A program made the position numbers and the translations under genes. The notes under the pieces were generated by a model. It searched no databases. It saw only the letters and a list, made by a program, of their open reading frames with translations, and had not been told where the DNA came from. 60,000 bases of DNA, taken from positions 27,039,001-27,099,000 of the forward strand of contig NC_092673.1 in NCBI RefSeq assembly GCF_964355755.1, written 5' to 3'. Of the stretch, positions 37,501 through 38,663 are shown in pieces. This DNA comes from Antedon mediterranea. Taxonomy: Eukaryota > Echinodermata > Crinoidea > Comatulida > Antedonidae. Each line of letters begins with the position of its first letter. The stretch's first letter is position 1.

Positions 37501-38663
37501 GCGAGGGAAATCCACCAGTAAGTGAGAACTGCAATTGTCCAGTATCAACCACTGTTGCAGCAGAAGTTACAGAAGCTACTCCTATGACCACTACTGGACA
37601 GATGACCACTACTGGACAGATGACCACACAGGCGATGACTACAGATTCATCAGGTTTGTGAAACATATGATTATCTATTACTACTTACACAGTGGTTAAT
37701 CGAAATGCAAACCTTTAAATAAACAATATTCCTTGATGAATTAGACGCCGATATTTGATGCGGGTTGTCATCTGGCTGTGTAATGTTTTTTTGTAAAAAG
37801 ATAATTCCAATATCAAGACATTTGTTGGTGTTTAGCTAAGCAGTGTATATAACCATTCTGTAGTACCACTTTATCCATACCCTTGTGGGATTATTTCTAC
37901 CTAGCTGTTTGGAATCTTAATTGTCATATCCATTCAGATCTTGTAGTGACCAAAACAAATGTTGCTTTATTCTTTCAGAATGTGGCGGTGTCTTTTCTGA
38001 GAATGATGATACGGGTACAATCACTTCACCGAATTACAGTGAGAATTATCCAGCAGATATAACATGTGTTTGGAATTTCACAGTTCCAGTAGGCTCCAAG
38101 ATTGTCTTCACTACAATGGCATTTACTGTTGGTGATTCTGGTGATTGCGGAGCCGACTCTCTTACAGTATGTAATATCATGTGCTTTCTCTGTTTGATTG
38201 CGCGATAAAATCTCAATTTTTTTTGTTGCAAATATCTAGGCCTACATACTCTCTACATTTTGGGAAATATTTTGTCCAGTTTTTAAGCACTCTATTAACG
38301 TACTAAGTCTACCCTAAAATTAGATTTTTTTTCCTGAGTTTGAATTTTGTACCAATGGGTATAATACTAAGACCTATTATCCACACACTGAACATTCAGT
38401 TACTGTACTTAAAACTTAATATTTTGTCTTTTAGCATCAAAGATAAAATCAGAATATTTAAAATTAATGCTGTTTTTATTTTTCAGTTTGATGATTACGT
38501 ACAAGAGGTAATACAGTATTGTTCTTCTATTGATGACATGTTCCTTCCTTCGACGCTAGACCGAGCAGGTGAAAATGCTGACTTCTGCACGTTAACTTTT
38601 ACAACCAACAGTGTCAACGAGGCCAGCGGATTCTCCTTATCGTATGAGTACACGGCTGAATAA
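1357..38663 (+). CDS. Giant secreted ADAMTS-like metalloprotease with about 23 TSP1 repeats and 13 CUB domains (55 exons, 5' partial)
   Basis: Secreted zinc metalloprotease, probably acting in the extracellular matrix. Exons: 1357-1411, 1672-1865, 2368-2625, 2831-2923, 3287-3375, 3644-3781, 4002-4287, 4609-4778, 5650-5850, 7034-7232, 8199-8390, 8933-9121, 9803-9982, 10353-10538, 11049-11197, 11686-11899, 13051-13205, 13488-13698, 14290-14631, 15142-15330, 15599-15746, 16067-16248, 16783-16936, 17229-17413, 18185-18379, 19004-19142, 19484-19683, 19865-20062, 20513-20654, 20930-21117, 22109-22306, 22623-22937, 23620-23811, 24254-24395, 24630-24820, 25158-25352, 25618-25768, 26272-26435, 26714-26914, 27404-27542, 28699-28871, 29783-29974, 30235-30385, 30658-30839, 31302-31487, 32397-32547, 33097-33275, 33428-33607, 34034-34178, 34769-34938, 35259-35441, 36496-36672, 37410-37653, 37979-38166, 38487-38663. 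They sum to 9,987 nt, an exact multiple of three, ending in TAA. Residue numbers elsewhere count from the first visible codon. The nearest known families are ADAMTS (catalytic and disintegrin parts) and CUB/TSR matrix proteins; the orthologue is not recognised. The signal peptide is not seen. Confidence 0.92.
1978..2136. mobile_element. Palindromic MITE, family A copy 1
   Basis: GTGTCTACACTATCAAATTT at the left and AGTTTGATAGTGTAGACAAA at the right, with GTGATGTGCCCATATATGGA inside. About 158 bp. Confidence 0.88.
2509..2520 (+). other. Proprotein convertase (furin) site RNRR
   Basis: Codons AGG AAT CGT CGT give R-N-R-R before Ser, matching the furin consensus R-X-K/R-R, at residues 131-134. 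It sits exactly between the prodomain and the start of the metalloprotease (KYAEVNVYADVAVL), as in ADAMTS proteins. A second basic pair (TKR) follows five residues later. Confidence 0.8.
2521..4287 (+). CDS. Reprolysin-type zinc metalloprotease domain, exons 3-7
   Basis: Residues 135-332, about 198 residues, the usual length for M12B. It starts KYAEVNVYADVAVL and contains the zinc-binding motif HEIAHLFGVRHD at residues 271-282, with three His ligands and the catalytic Glu all present. The Met-turn YIMAD has its Met at residue 295. The end has the ADAMTS pattern W-S-x-C-S, then L..FL, then WLDNEP. Exons are 2368-2625, 2831-2923, 3287-3375, 3644-3781 and 4002-4287. Odd points: the usual Gly of HExGH is Ala, and the Cys usually found in the 'CLLDxP' end is Trp (FWLDNEP). 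All ligands are intact, so activity is expected (inference). Confidence 0.9.
3405..3560. repeat. CTAG-rich island
   Basis: CCCCCTAGAGGCCTAGGCTA, GGCCTACTAGCTAG and CTAGGGCTAGCCTAGTAGCT: overlapping CTAG and GGCCTA words in the intron after exon 5. See also 41085-41155 and 52495-52545. Confidence 0.6.
3765..4020 (+). other. Zinc-binding motif split by an intron
   Basis: CAC GAA ATT GCG CAC TT at 3765-3781 joins A TTC GGT GTT AGG CAT GAT at 4002-4020 to give HEIAHLFGVRHD. The intron falls within the Leu codon between the second and third zinc-ligand histidines. The gtaagt donor at 3782 and the ACAG acceptor before 4002 are both good. Confidence 0.9.
4609..4778 (+). CDS. ADAMTS disintegrin-like domain exon (exon 8)
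   Basis: With the end of exon 7 this makes residues 333-428. The pattern EQC...VF, NICPEIKC, then P-A-L-A-G-T-G-C-G, then CIC matches the ADAMTS disintegrin-like domain, whose core reads roughly 'C..LWC......GT.CG...WC..G.C'. In ADAMTS proteins this part is packed against the catalytic domain and helps choose substrates. The following QCTGPNCDIPE leads directly into the first TSR, and no further cysteine-rich or spacer module can be recognised. Confidence 0.75.
4836..4990. repeat. tRNA-like SINE remnant
   Basis: A stretch with a degenerate pol III box B-like core (GGCTTCAATTC) ends in GCCTCAAA...ACTTA. A related segment lies at 15407-15530 with the same order (GTGGAGCT..., a box B-like core, GCCTCAAA...AAACTTA). 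It is intronic. Family unknown. Confidence 0.35.
5650..5850 (+). CDS. TSR1 exon
   Basis: Residues 428-495. It begins E-W-T-S-S-D-W-G-A-C, the two tryptophans being the C-mannosylation type positions of a thrombospondin type 1 repeat, followed by C-T-R-E-R-S-V-L-C and the later cysteines. It lacks the CSxTCG fucosylation sequon at its own start, but ends with CSATCG leading to the next module. It directly follows the disintegrin-like exon, as TSR1 does in ADAMTS proteins. Phase 2 at both ends. Confidence 0.8.
6015..6760. mobile_element. Large palindromic (nested MITE-like) element
   Basis: The sequence from about 6025 to 6390 reappears as its reverse complement from about 6400 to 6745. The motif AGGCCCATTTACATTAGGAC at 6189 pairs with its complement at about 6570-6590, and the outer arms (CACTGTCAGTTCACAAAAGATC at 6077) pair with 6678 onward. 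Both halves of the centre carry TGACGTCAT next to CCAATCAAA. The inner element (about 6187-6591) appears to sit inside an older inverted repeat. No coding capacity. It lies in the intron between exons 9 and 10. Confidence 0.7.
6674..6940. repeat. 30-bp tandem array grown from the palindrome arm, plus an 18-bp array
   Basis: The unit TGATCTTTTGTGAACTGACA + GTGCCAATAG repeats about seven times, then a shortened unit TCTTTTCAGTGCCAATAG repeats about four times. The same sequence occurs once, inverted, in the left arm of the palindrome at 6071-6098, so the array is a one-sided expansion of that arm. Confidence 0.85.
7034..7232 (+). CDS. TSR2 exon
   Basis: Residues 495-561. Reads TYMYVTGSFSACGAACG, then QTRSVLC, then VDNSFC, then ECTNYVNC: the TSR cysteine frame with the 'VDxSxC' centre shared by nearly all repeats of this gene. 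The first Trp positions are lost, and the CSxTCG sequon is CGAACG, so POFUT2-type fucosylation is not expected. It ends with the N-terminal strand of TSR3 (YQTGSYGG), because introns in this gene fall just before the CS.TCG motif. Confidence 0.85.
7385..7560 (+). repeat. tRNA-like SINE remnant
   Basis: GGTAGCCTAGTGCTTAGAAT and, 35 bases on, GTTCGATTCC form box A-like and box B-like pol III promoter motifs with tRNA-like spacing, followed by a non-tRNA body. Single copy in the window, intronic. Confidence 0.4.
7650..7960 (-). mobile_element. LINE reverse-transcriptase C-terminal fragment
   Basis: The minus strand is open from 7955 to 7656. Its product contains TQQRNYAAHLIRSDND, then KLFFQDDK, then RGRNTNTLFKQVL. 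The run 'R..Y..H..R......LL......RGR....' is typical of the segment after the polymerase domain in non-LTR retrotransposons. It is 5'-truncated, with no start of its own. Intron 10 of the ADAMTS-like gene. Confidence 0.55.
8199..8390 (+). CDS. TSR3 exon
   Basis: Residues 562-625. Starts at the intron-defining CSFTCGAG (a CxxTCxxG O-fucosylation sequon for POFUT2), then FQTRTVTC, DDNSC, the extra 'AGLTAPS' loop and ACNNGNCP. A short Thr run (PTTTT) precedes the next N-terminal strand YIYVTTPFSD. Phase 0 at both ends, 192 nt. Confidence 0.9.
8933..9121 (+). CDS. TSR4 exon
   Basis: Residues 626-688. CSVTCGTG sequon, EQTRTVSC, IVDNSFC, AAGLNEPGTSQVC and CP follow the common plan. The closing segment TTGSFDD is the first strand of the next TSR, in which the canonical Trp residues are replaced by Phe or others. 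Phase 0-0. Confidence 0.9.
9192..9562 (-). repeat. Dispersed element with an internal array of about 64 bp (family D, inverted copy)
   Basis: About four units of GTATCAGTGGCTGGATCTCA + ATGGAGATACAAAATAAAATAAGCAC..., ending with AAAACAGCCAGATAGAAATC and GCAGAGCTTT. It is the reverse complement of the elements at 17477-17745 and 21157-22040. Same intron class, opposite orientation. Confidence 0.85.
9803..9982 (+). CDS. TSR5 exon
   Basis: Residues 689-748. CSLTCGGG sequon, EQTRTVAC, AIVDNSVC, DAGLEMPSTQMSC and CP. The final strand VVQDWE keeps one Trp for the next repeat. Phase 0-0, gtaagt donor. Confidence 0.9.
10353..10538 (+). CDS. TSR6 exon
   Basis: Residues 749-810. The exon begins one codon earlier than its neighbours (D-CSVTCGTG), then VEMRNLFC, MIVDNSFC, SAGLTAPDTQRDC and ACP. 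The usual Gln-Thr-Arg is E-M-R. The donor is gttagt. Phase 0-0. Confidence 0.9.
10879..11024. mobile_element. Palindromic MITE, family A copy 2
   Basis: CTCTACACTATCAAACTAGT at the left and CTAGTTTAGATAGTGTAGAC at the right are inverted, around the GTGATGTGCCCATATATGG core. It lies just before the TSR7 exon. About 145 bp, no coding. Confidence 0.85.
11049..11197 (+). CDS. TSR7 exon
   Basis: Residues 811-860. CSVTCGAG sequon, MATRTVEC, VVVSNSFC, TMTDC and GMC. This exon ends in phase 2 inside the Met codon (AT|G) rather than phase 0, so TSR7 and TSR8 have a different joint from the earlier TSRs. The donor is gtgagt. Confidence 0.88.
11217..11336. mobile_element. Palindromic MITE, family A copy 3 (right half shortened)
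   Basis: AGAGCTCTGTCCACATTATC starts the element and GTAGGCAGAGCTCTA ends it, with the GTGCCCAAATATGGTAGTGA core. It is shorter than the full-length copies and its right arm is damaged. Confidence 0.75.
11686..11899 (+). CDS. TSR8 exon (degenerate)
   Basis: Residues 860-931. Reads MYQYITNVYSVCSCEGIQTRDVFC, then a long loop, DQDCLNAGLTKPPEAATC and SC. The CSxTCG motif is reduced to CSCEG, so the fucosylation sequon is lost. It ends with APVWTVGTWMD, a full W-x-x-x-x-W strand for TSR9. Phase 2 in, 0 out. Confidence 0.85.
12034..12845. repeat. Minisatellite, two alternating half-units of about 28 bp
   Basis: CCTACCTTATAAACTAGGGA + TGTGTTTCC alternates with CCTACCTAATCATCTAGG + TGTGTGTT for about 600 bp. 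It then degrades into CTTTTCATCTAGGTGTGTCT-type units to 12845. Every unit carries CTAG. It sits in the intron between TSR8 and TSR9. Confidence 0.95.
13051..13205 (+). CDS. TSR9 exon
   Basis: Residues 932-983. CSVTCGIG sequon, TETRQVFC, TIVDDSNC, MPDTSQDC and CP. It ends in phase 2 within Met (AT|G), the same joint as TSR7 to TSR8, which suggests that the TSR7-8 and TSR9-10 pairs share an origin by duplication (inference). Confidence 0.9.
13285..13380 (+). repeat. Fragment of SINE family C
   Basis: CTTTGCGATGAATACTAGCTG and the following stretch through TTTCCATAAAAAATGACTGG match the middle of the full SINE at 48719-49012 with scattered differences. The tRNA-like head is missing here. Confidence 0.6.
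13488..13698 (+). CDS. TSR10 exon
   Basis: Residues 983-1053. Full TSR with its own N-terminal strand in the same exon: YSYLTSTWSECSTTCGEG, TQTRTVGC, LVDDVFC, RACP and PC, then GVWIATVWTE leading into TSR11. CSTTCGEG keeps the O-fucose sequon and the Trp strands are present. This is the most canonical repeat of the first block. Confidence 0.92.
13764..14110. repeat. Dispersed repeat of unknown family
   Basis: Compositionally unlike the surrounding intron (less AT-rich). It contains CCAAGAAGACTCGTTCTACC, which is shared in part with 33840-33870 (GAAGACTCGTTCTACCA), and GTACACCAGGGTAAACCCCT, similar to 47990-48010. The + strand is open here for about 120 codons without any recognisable protein. 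Confidence 0.4.
14290..15330 (+). CDS. TSR11 + CUB1 (exons 14290-14631 and 15142-15330)
   Basis: Residues 1054-1230. TSR11: CSVTCDVG, FQERTIAC, DVAECTDPEPPLTRTC. It runs without an intron into CUB1: GCDETIEV, then SSPNYPNNYPHDYIC, then FTEFNVEECPGCSCDVLT. The second exon carries ITDDN...FCG and the closing strands. This is the first CUB in the protein, and one of only two places (with 22623-22937) where the TSR and CUB share an exon. It ends with GMFGV, the strand for TSR12. The intron inside the CUB follows the 'DxLT/DYVE' position seen in all later CUBs. Confidence 0.9.
14878..15060. repeat. Dispersed intronic repeat
   Basis: Contains ACACCCCTATTAAGTAGACA and, inverted, CTTAATAGGGGTCTACTGTA at the right, with AACCTCTATTAAGGAAACAC between them. 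The two ends are roughly inverted. It may be a small MITE; no other copy of full length is seen here. Confidence 0.4.
15407..15530 (+). repeat. tRNA-like SINE remnant
   Basis: Related to 4836-4990: GTGGAGCT near the start, a box B-like AGGTTCATTCC, and the ending GCCTCAAATGAAACTTA. Confidence 0.35.
15599..16936 (+). CDS. TSR12 + CUB2 (exons 15599, 16067, 16783)
   Basis: Residues 1231-1392. TSR12: CSVTCGEG, TRSRSVTC, VDDLVC, SCLAGDCPPPD. CUB2: ACGNDTLRTVSGEIQSPS, NDLYC, FVFDLEDSENCTKDSLT | FSSANEEEVFCG. The Glu and Asp of the calcium-binding CUB loop (FDLE...CtkD) are present. The second CUB exon ends in phase 1 after FEFIQLE, without the usual 'Y.VGEF.D' strand, and joins CUB3 directly. The TSR expected between CUB2 and CUB3 is therefore absent. 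Confidence 0.9.
16285..16545 (+). mobile_element. tRNA-derived SINE, family B
   Basis: The head at 16337-16410 folds like a tRNA: a 7-bp acceptor with one mismatch, anticodon stem TCTGC/GCAGA, and T-arm CCGGG TTCGAAT CTCGG. A conserved body follows (TTTCCTCATCTTATCGTTTC, ATATCACCGGGCTGTTT) and then a (TA)n tail. The same head and body recur at 29037-29440. The anticodon loop reads ATC, unusual for a working tRNA, so this is a SINE head rather than a tRNA gene. Confidence 0.75.
17229..18379 (+). CDS. CUB3 (exons 17229, 18185), with no TSR before it
   Basis: Residues 1392-1518. QCDELLIEEGEVFSRNYP, then NNEDC, then VFDVFEVEDSDNCENDYLE | FYDVS...VCG, then LITNDEITDAGYHGY and CPVALFRVGEFSD. The calcium-loop Glu and Asp are present. 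The close CUB2-CUB3 pairing is the only CUB-CUB junction in the protein. Confidence 0.9.
17477..17745 (+). repeat. Family D element with about three 64-bp units
   Basis: Starts GAGAGCTCTGCAATTTCTTT, then TCTGGCTGTTTTAC. Repeated units of TATTTTATTTGTATCTCCAT + TGAGATCCAG...CAGCATTGTCATTTTTTCAG follow. The same order of parts occurs at 21157-22040, and inverted at 9192-9562. Confidence 0.85.
17800..18025. repeat. 21-bp tandem array made from the MITE family A core
   Basis: CATATCACTACCATATTTGA with one extra base repeats about nine times. ATATCACTACCATATTTG is the internal sequence of family A MITEs (for example at 53478-53520). The array starts with a recognisable MITE piece (GTGCCCATATTTAGGCATAATGTC). 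Confidence 0.85.
18803..18952. mobile_element. Palindromic MITE, family A copy 4
   Basis: TAAGCTCTGTCTACACTATC at the left and AGTTTGATAGTGTAGACAGA at the right, with a GTGATGTGCCCATATATGGA core and ACTACCATATTTGGGCAC on the right arm. About 150 bp, 50 bp upstream of the TSR13 exon. Confidence 0.9.
19004..20062 (+). CDS. TSR13 + CUB4 (exons 19004, 19484, 19865)
   Basis: Residues 1519-1697. TSR13: CSVSCGGG sequon, ERTRTVEC, LPDVIC, ACGEEDCP. CUB4: SCDVLITDDG, QSPNYPDPYSNNLNC, VFDLEGRNDNGECENDYVE | VFDLG...DCG, FVTNDNITAGGFS, and EVYAYLPGEWSE. Both Glu and Asp of the calcium-binding loop and a third acidic loop are seen. This is the standard three-exon cassette with boundary phases 0, 1, 0, 0. 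Confidence 0.92.
20130..20320. repeat. Dispersed repeat shared with 32590-32920
   Basis: CATCCTCAATTGA(A/G)GAAA begins both stretches, and 'CC.(T/A)TCCGAGAA.AC' occurs about 170 bases later in both. Family not recognised. Confidence 0.35.
20513..22306 (+). CDS. TSR14 + CUB5 (exons 20513, 20930, 22109)
   Basis: Residues 1698-1873. TSR14: CTSTCGEG, ERTRTVDCW, AVDDSLC, ICLEDPCP. CUB5: ECDEEIVTENIFSNKPDGED, NQDC, SIDLEEATDGVCQNDYFT | VTDPT...FCG, FVSDDTNEFAGFS and CPLFVYRTTPFAD. Calcium-loop acidic residues are kept. The intron inside CUB5 is nearly 1 kb because of a family D array. Confidence 0.92.
21157..22040 (+). repeat. Family D element with about 12 units of 64 bp
   Basis: Starts AAGCTCTGCAATTTCTTTCT and GGCTGTTTAAATTT, as at 17477, then expands to about a dozen near-identical units, each with CATTGAGATCCAGCCACTGA and TACCCAGAGCATTGTC. 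Late units carry TTTTGTATCTCC in place of TTTGTATCTCC, showing recent block duplication. Confidence 0.95.
22438..22540. repeat. Dispersed repeat family E, copy 1
   Basis: ATTTATTCAATTTCTGACAT, then AAAGGCAAGGAAAGACCAAG and CAGGTGCAAAACACCTATG. Copies at 31052-31130 and 47763-47870 have the same order. Confidence 0.7.
22623..23811 (+). CDS. TSR15 + CUB6 (exons 22623, 23620)
   Basis: Residues 1874-2042. The first exon (315 nt) fuses TSR15 (CDRTCGSG, MQTRNIFC, TVDDSNC, SCNLGPCPE) with the first half of CUB6 (CDEFFEEDGILLMSNYEADLS, FSLPDRVDGECSDKIL). The usual phase-1 intron between TSR and CUB is missing. The second exon reads IFDVGND...FCG, FMSNNDTEIGSYT, CPTYGYVSGMFDD. The calcium-loop Glu is Pro here. 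The intron between the exons holds a SINE. Confidence 0.92.
23243..23531 (-). mobile_element. tRNA-derived SINE, family C (inverted copy)
   Basis: Reverse complement of the element at 48719-49012: tRNA-like head at 23462-23531 (GAGGGCGTGTGGCGCAGGGT, box B GGTTCGAATCC), conserved body, and an (ATT)n tail at 23243. Inserted in the CUB6 intron. Confidence 0.85.
24254..25352 (+). CDS. TSR16 + CUB7 (exons 24254, 24630, 25158)
   Basis: Residues 2043-2218. TSR16: CTRTCGGG, TQTRTVEC, VVDDSVC, ECNIQDCP. CUB7: CGQDIQAGGPQFYDPAG, NFQDC, TLEMQEPDNDGNCLDYVE | LDQPG...RFCGDE, FFSDDDTVAEGF and CPEFAYAVGEFGD. The Glu of the calcium loop is Gln. The last acceptor is TTTAAG rather than CAG or TAG. Confidence 0.92.
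24430..24530. mobile_element. Truncated family A MITE, copy 5
   Basis: TCTGTCTACACTATCGAACT and GTGATGCGCCCAAATATGGT are present. The right inverted repeat is missing. Confidence 0.7.
25618..26914 (+). CDS. TSR17 + CUB8 (exons 25618, 26272, 26714)
   Basis: Residues 2219-2390. TSR17: CSATCGEG, YQVRSLLC, TDISNC, TCEIEACP. CUB8: DCNSVMLVSSSSSMDLFFGD, SVNLPSDCNENYIE | YYDANAPW, SCNG and CPQYGYVVSGEST. CUB8 is shorter and divergent: the calcium-loop Glu is lost and the FCG motif is SCNG. Cassette phases are as elsewhere. Confidence 0.9.
25805..25905. repeat. Degenerate copy of the 47.3-kb hairpin element
   Basis: TTCGTGCAATGGAACAAATA and, inverted, TTATTTGTACCAGCAC flank GAAAGATGAAAATTTGTTAT and its near complement. 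The order is the same as in the hairpin at 47335-47496. Confidence 0.55.
27404..29974 (+). CDS. TSR18 + CUB9 (exons 27404, 28699, 29783)
   Basis: Residues 2391-2558. TSR18: CSVTCGEG, VLTREYEC, VVDDSNC, SCELEECP. CUB9: SCNMNITLTETMLISVDNY, NNEDC, QFDLEPVDNDGNCLDYVQ | ITDVNEPLLNRTLCG, FRSNENVTASGFR and CAEYAYYVGPWSA. The calcium-loop Glu and Asp are kept. This is the longest cassette, because its two introns hold a MITE with a LINE inside it and an inverted SINE pair. Confidence 0.92.
27583..27735 (+). repeat. SINE-like remnant
   Basis: TTGTTCAAATCCGACCATCG resembles a box B region, and ACCGTCTTTCAGATGAGATG is a stretch seen in SINE bodies of several marine animals (from memory). Only one copy here. 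Confidence 0.35.
27958..28608. mobile_element. Family A MITE (copy 6) split by a LINE insertion
   Basis: The left end AAGCTCTGTCTACACTATCA with the GTGATGTGCTCAAATATGG core is at 27959-28020. The right end TAGTGTAGACAGAGCTTTA is at 28590-28608. Between them lie about 500 bp of LINE 3' end and an (ATT)n tail. Confidence 0.8.
28060..28590 (+). mobile_element. 5'-truncated non-LTR retrotransposon 3' end
   Basis: The open frame 28135-28431 encodes a 98-residue piece: LELLSIDDLFKLHRLSLGFK, then NSVFVSFPRLWEQIPNDIKD and FKAALTKHY. The pattern 'L....R......FK.L.G..P.....LWN.LP..I....S...FK..L' is the familiar C-terminus of CR1/Jockey-like LINE reverse transcriptases (from memory). A short 3' UTR and (ATT)n tail follow at 28560-28590. 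It cannot move by itself. Confidence 0.7.
28925..29005 (+). repeat. Single family D unit
   Basis: CATTGAGATTCAGCCACTGA and TATCCACAGCATTTTCATTT match one 64-bp unit with a few changes. Confidence 0.65.
29037..29440. mobile_element. Two family B SINEs in inverted, tail-to-tail order
   Basis: The left copy has the tRNA-like head at 29093 (GCCCCAGTGGTCTAATTGTT) and body to about 29275. A (TA)n run joins it to a right copy in reverse, ending in CGAGATTCGAACC at about 29410. The bodies pair over more than 100 bp, so RNA from the CUB9 intron could fold into a long hairpin. Other copy: 16285-16545. Confidence 0.8.
30100..30195. repeat. Dispersed repeat shared with 55595-55690
   Basis: The reverse complement of 55605-55680 aligns here: TTCGGTATTGGGAGAGTTG at the right, CCAGAC in the middle, TTCTGAAT at the left. 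About 75 bp; family unknown. Confidence 0.5.
30235..31487 (+). CDS. TSR19 + CUB10 (exons 30235, 30658, 31302)
   Basis: Residues 2559-2731. TSR19 is degenerate at its start (CPCGDDSVVQAEQTREVYC): the CxxTCxxG sequon is gone, while VDDSQC, PCESEPCQ remain. CUB10: DCYVLVEMLEETYTLLVTAE, NNYRC, DFALEDSEGCQNDVLV | IQSEG...FCG, RTDNNITDDGFR and CPEFGYVAGEYGE. The calcium-loop Glu and Asp are kept. Confidence 0.9.
31052..31135. repeat. Dispersed repeat family E, copy 2
   Basis: ATTTATTCAATTTCTGCCAA and AAAGGCAAGGAAAGACCAAA with CAGGTGCTAAAT. Confidence 0.7.
31720..31845 (+). repeat. LINE-like 3' tail
   Basis: A short G/C-containing stretch (GGTTTGCCCGCTGGGATTG) followed by ACCGAATAAATAAATAAA resembles the tail of the LINE at 28560 (ACCGAATAAATATTATT). 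No coding remains. Confidence 0.4.
32397..33607 (+). CDS. TSR20 + CUB11 (exons 32397, 33097, 33428)
   Basis: Residues 2732-2901. TSR20: CSKSCGGG sequon, EQIRTVQC, QMDSAC, PCDNDECP. CUB11: PCLFEYVPSNNLINTEPFE, NNTEC, SLNFAEPDENGECTTDYLQ | IKDLNNPDFLLTYCG and CRTYEFGE. The calcium-loop Glu is shifted (FAEPDE), and the third loop has HVEDGMDK. Phases are as in the cassette. Confidence 0.9.
32590..32920. repeat. Dispersed repeat, partner of 20130-20320
   Basis: Begins CATCCTCAATTGAGGAAATT and contains GACCTCCTTATCCGAGAAGA. More GC than its surroundings. Family unknown. Confidence 0.35.
33765..33895. repeat. Dispersed repeat fragment
   Basis: CATCTCGAAAGATGTATTAG resembles 48004-48030 (CGTCTCGAAAGATGTACTGA), and GAAGACTCGTTCTACCA resembles 13990-14010. 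It is a part of a scattered family of unknown type. Confidence 0.35.
34034..35441 (+). CDS. TSR21 + CUB12 (exons 34034, 34769, 35259)
   Basis: Residues 2902-3067. TSR21 has lost the sequon (CSRACSSG) and the QTR motif (VDEIDVDC); YC, SCPEFDCP remain. CUB12: NCNGQVITDFSVVRLAFTN, NNEDC, VFDVPDGPSDACQDYLM | LSSPEYTLCDRD, MYQSDGDSVVGDV and CTGFMFTVGEFGN. A decayed duplicate of the last exon lies just upstream at 35073-35190. Confidence 0.88.
35073..35225 (+). pseudogene. Decayed tandem duplicate of the CUB12 second exon
   Basis: CTATTATACTGTATTTACAA, a TTTTATAG acceptor and the first codons CTGTCAAGCCC repeat the sequence at 35221-35270. Then comes GTGTGATAGAGATTA, a deletion of about 40 bases, and GCGATTATGTATGAAAGTGA as in the true exon. 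It ends where a piece of the hairpin element (CACTCATAAACATTCCTTAT) has entered. The frame is broken by TAG in GATTAG, so it cannot replace the true exon. Confidence 0.85.
35524..36420. repeat. 900-bp ATC-rich tandem tract
   Basis: CATTCATCATCATCTTCC-type units with many length variants fill most of the intron between exons 51 and 52. All strands and frames stay open over long distances, giving spurious poly-Ser, poly-Asp/Glu and poly-Met/Lys translations. One strand is almost free of G. Confidence 0.95.
36496..36672 (+). CDS. TSR22 exon
   Basis: Residues 3068-3126. CSVPCEGG (sequon lost: Pro for Thr), TRTRVVEC, TIVDDLMC, ECNAGQC and ESYYEYVIGEFGD. It is followed by another TSR instead of a CUB, so this is a return to TSR-TSR order near the C-terminus. 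Phase 0-0. Confidence 0.9.
37410..37653 (+). CDS. TSR23 + Thr-rich linker exon
   Basis: Residues 3127-3208. A degenerate TSR (CQEVAIGFCVRQRDVDC, VVVDDSLC, NCNCP) with no fucosylation sequon. Then a linker rich in Thr follows, with a TTGQM repeat from about residue 3175 on (TPMTTTGQMTTTGQM). It looks like a mucin-type O-glycosylated spacer (inference). It leads to the last CUB in phase 1. Confidence 0.88.
37979..38663 (+). CDS. CUB13, C-terminal (exons 37979, 38487)
   Basis: Residues 3208-3328 and stop. The most canonical CUB of the protein: ECGGVFSENDDTGTITSPNY, ENYPADITCVWNF, FTVGDSGDCGADSLT | FDDYVQEVIQYCS and NEASGFSLSYEYTAE. It ends in TAA at 38661-38663. Closer to ordinary CUBs (CGG start, SPNYP) than the repeated ones, so it probably was the original terminal domain (inference). 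Confidence 0.9.
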
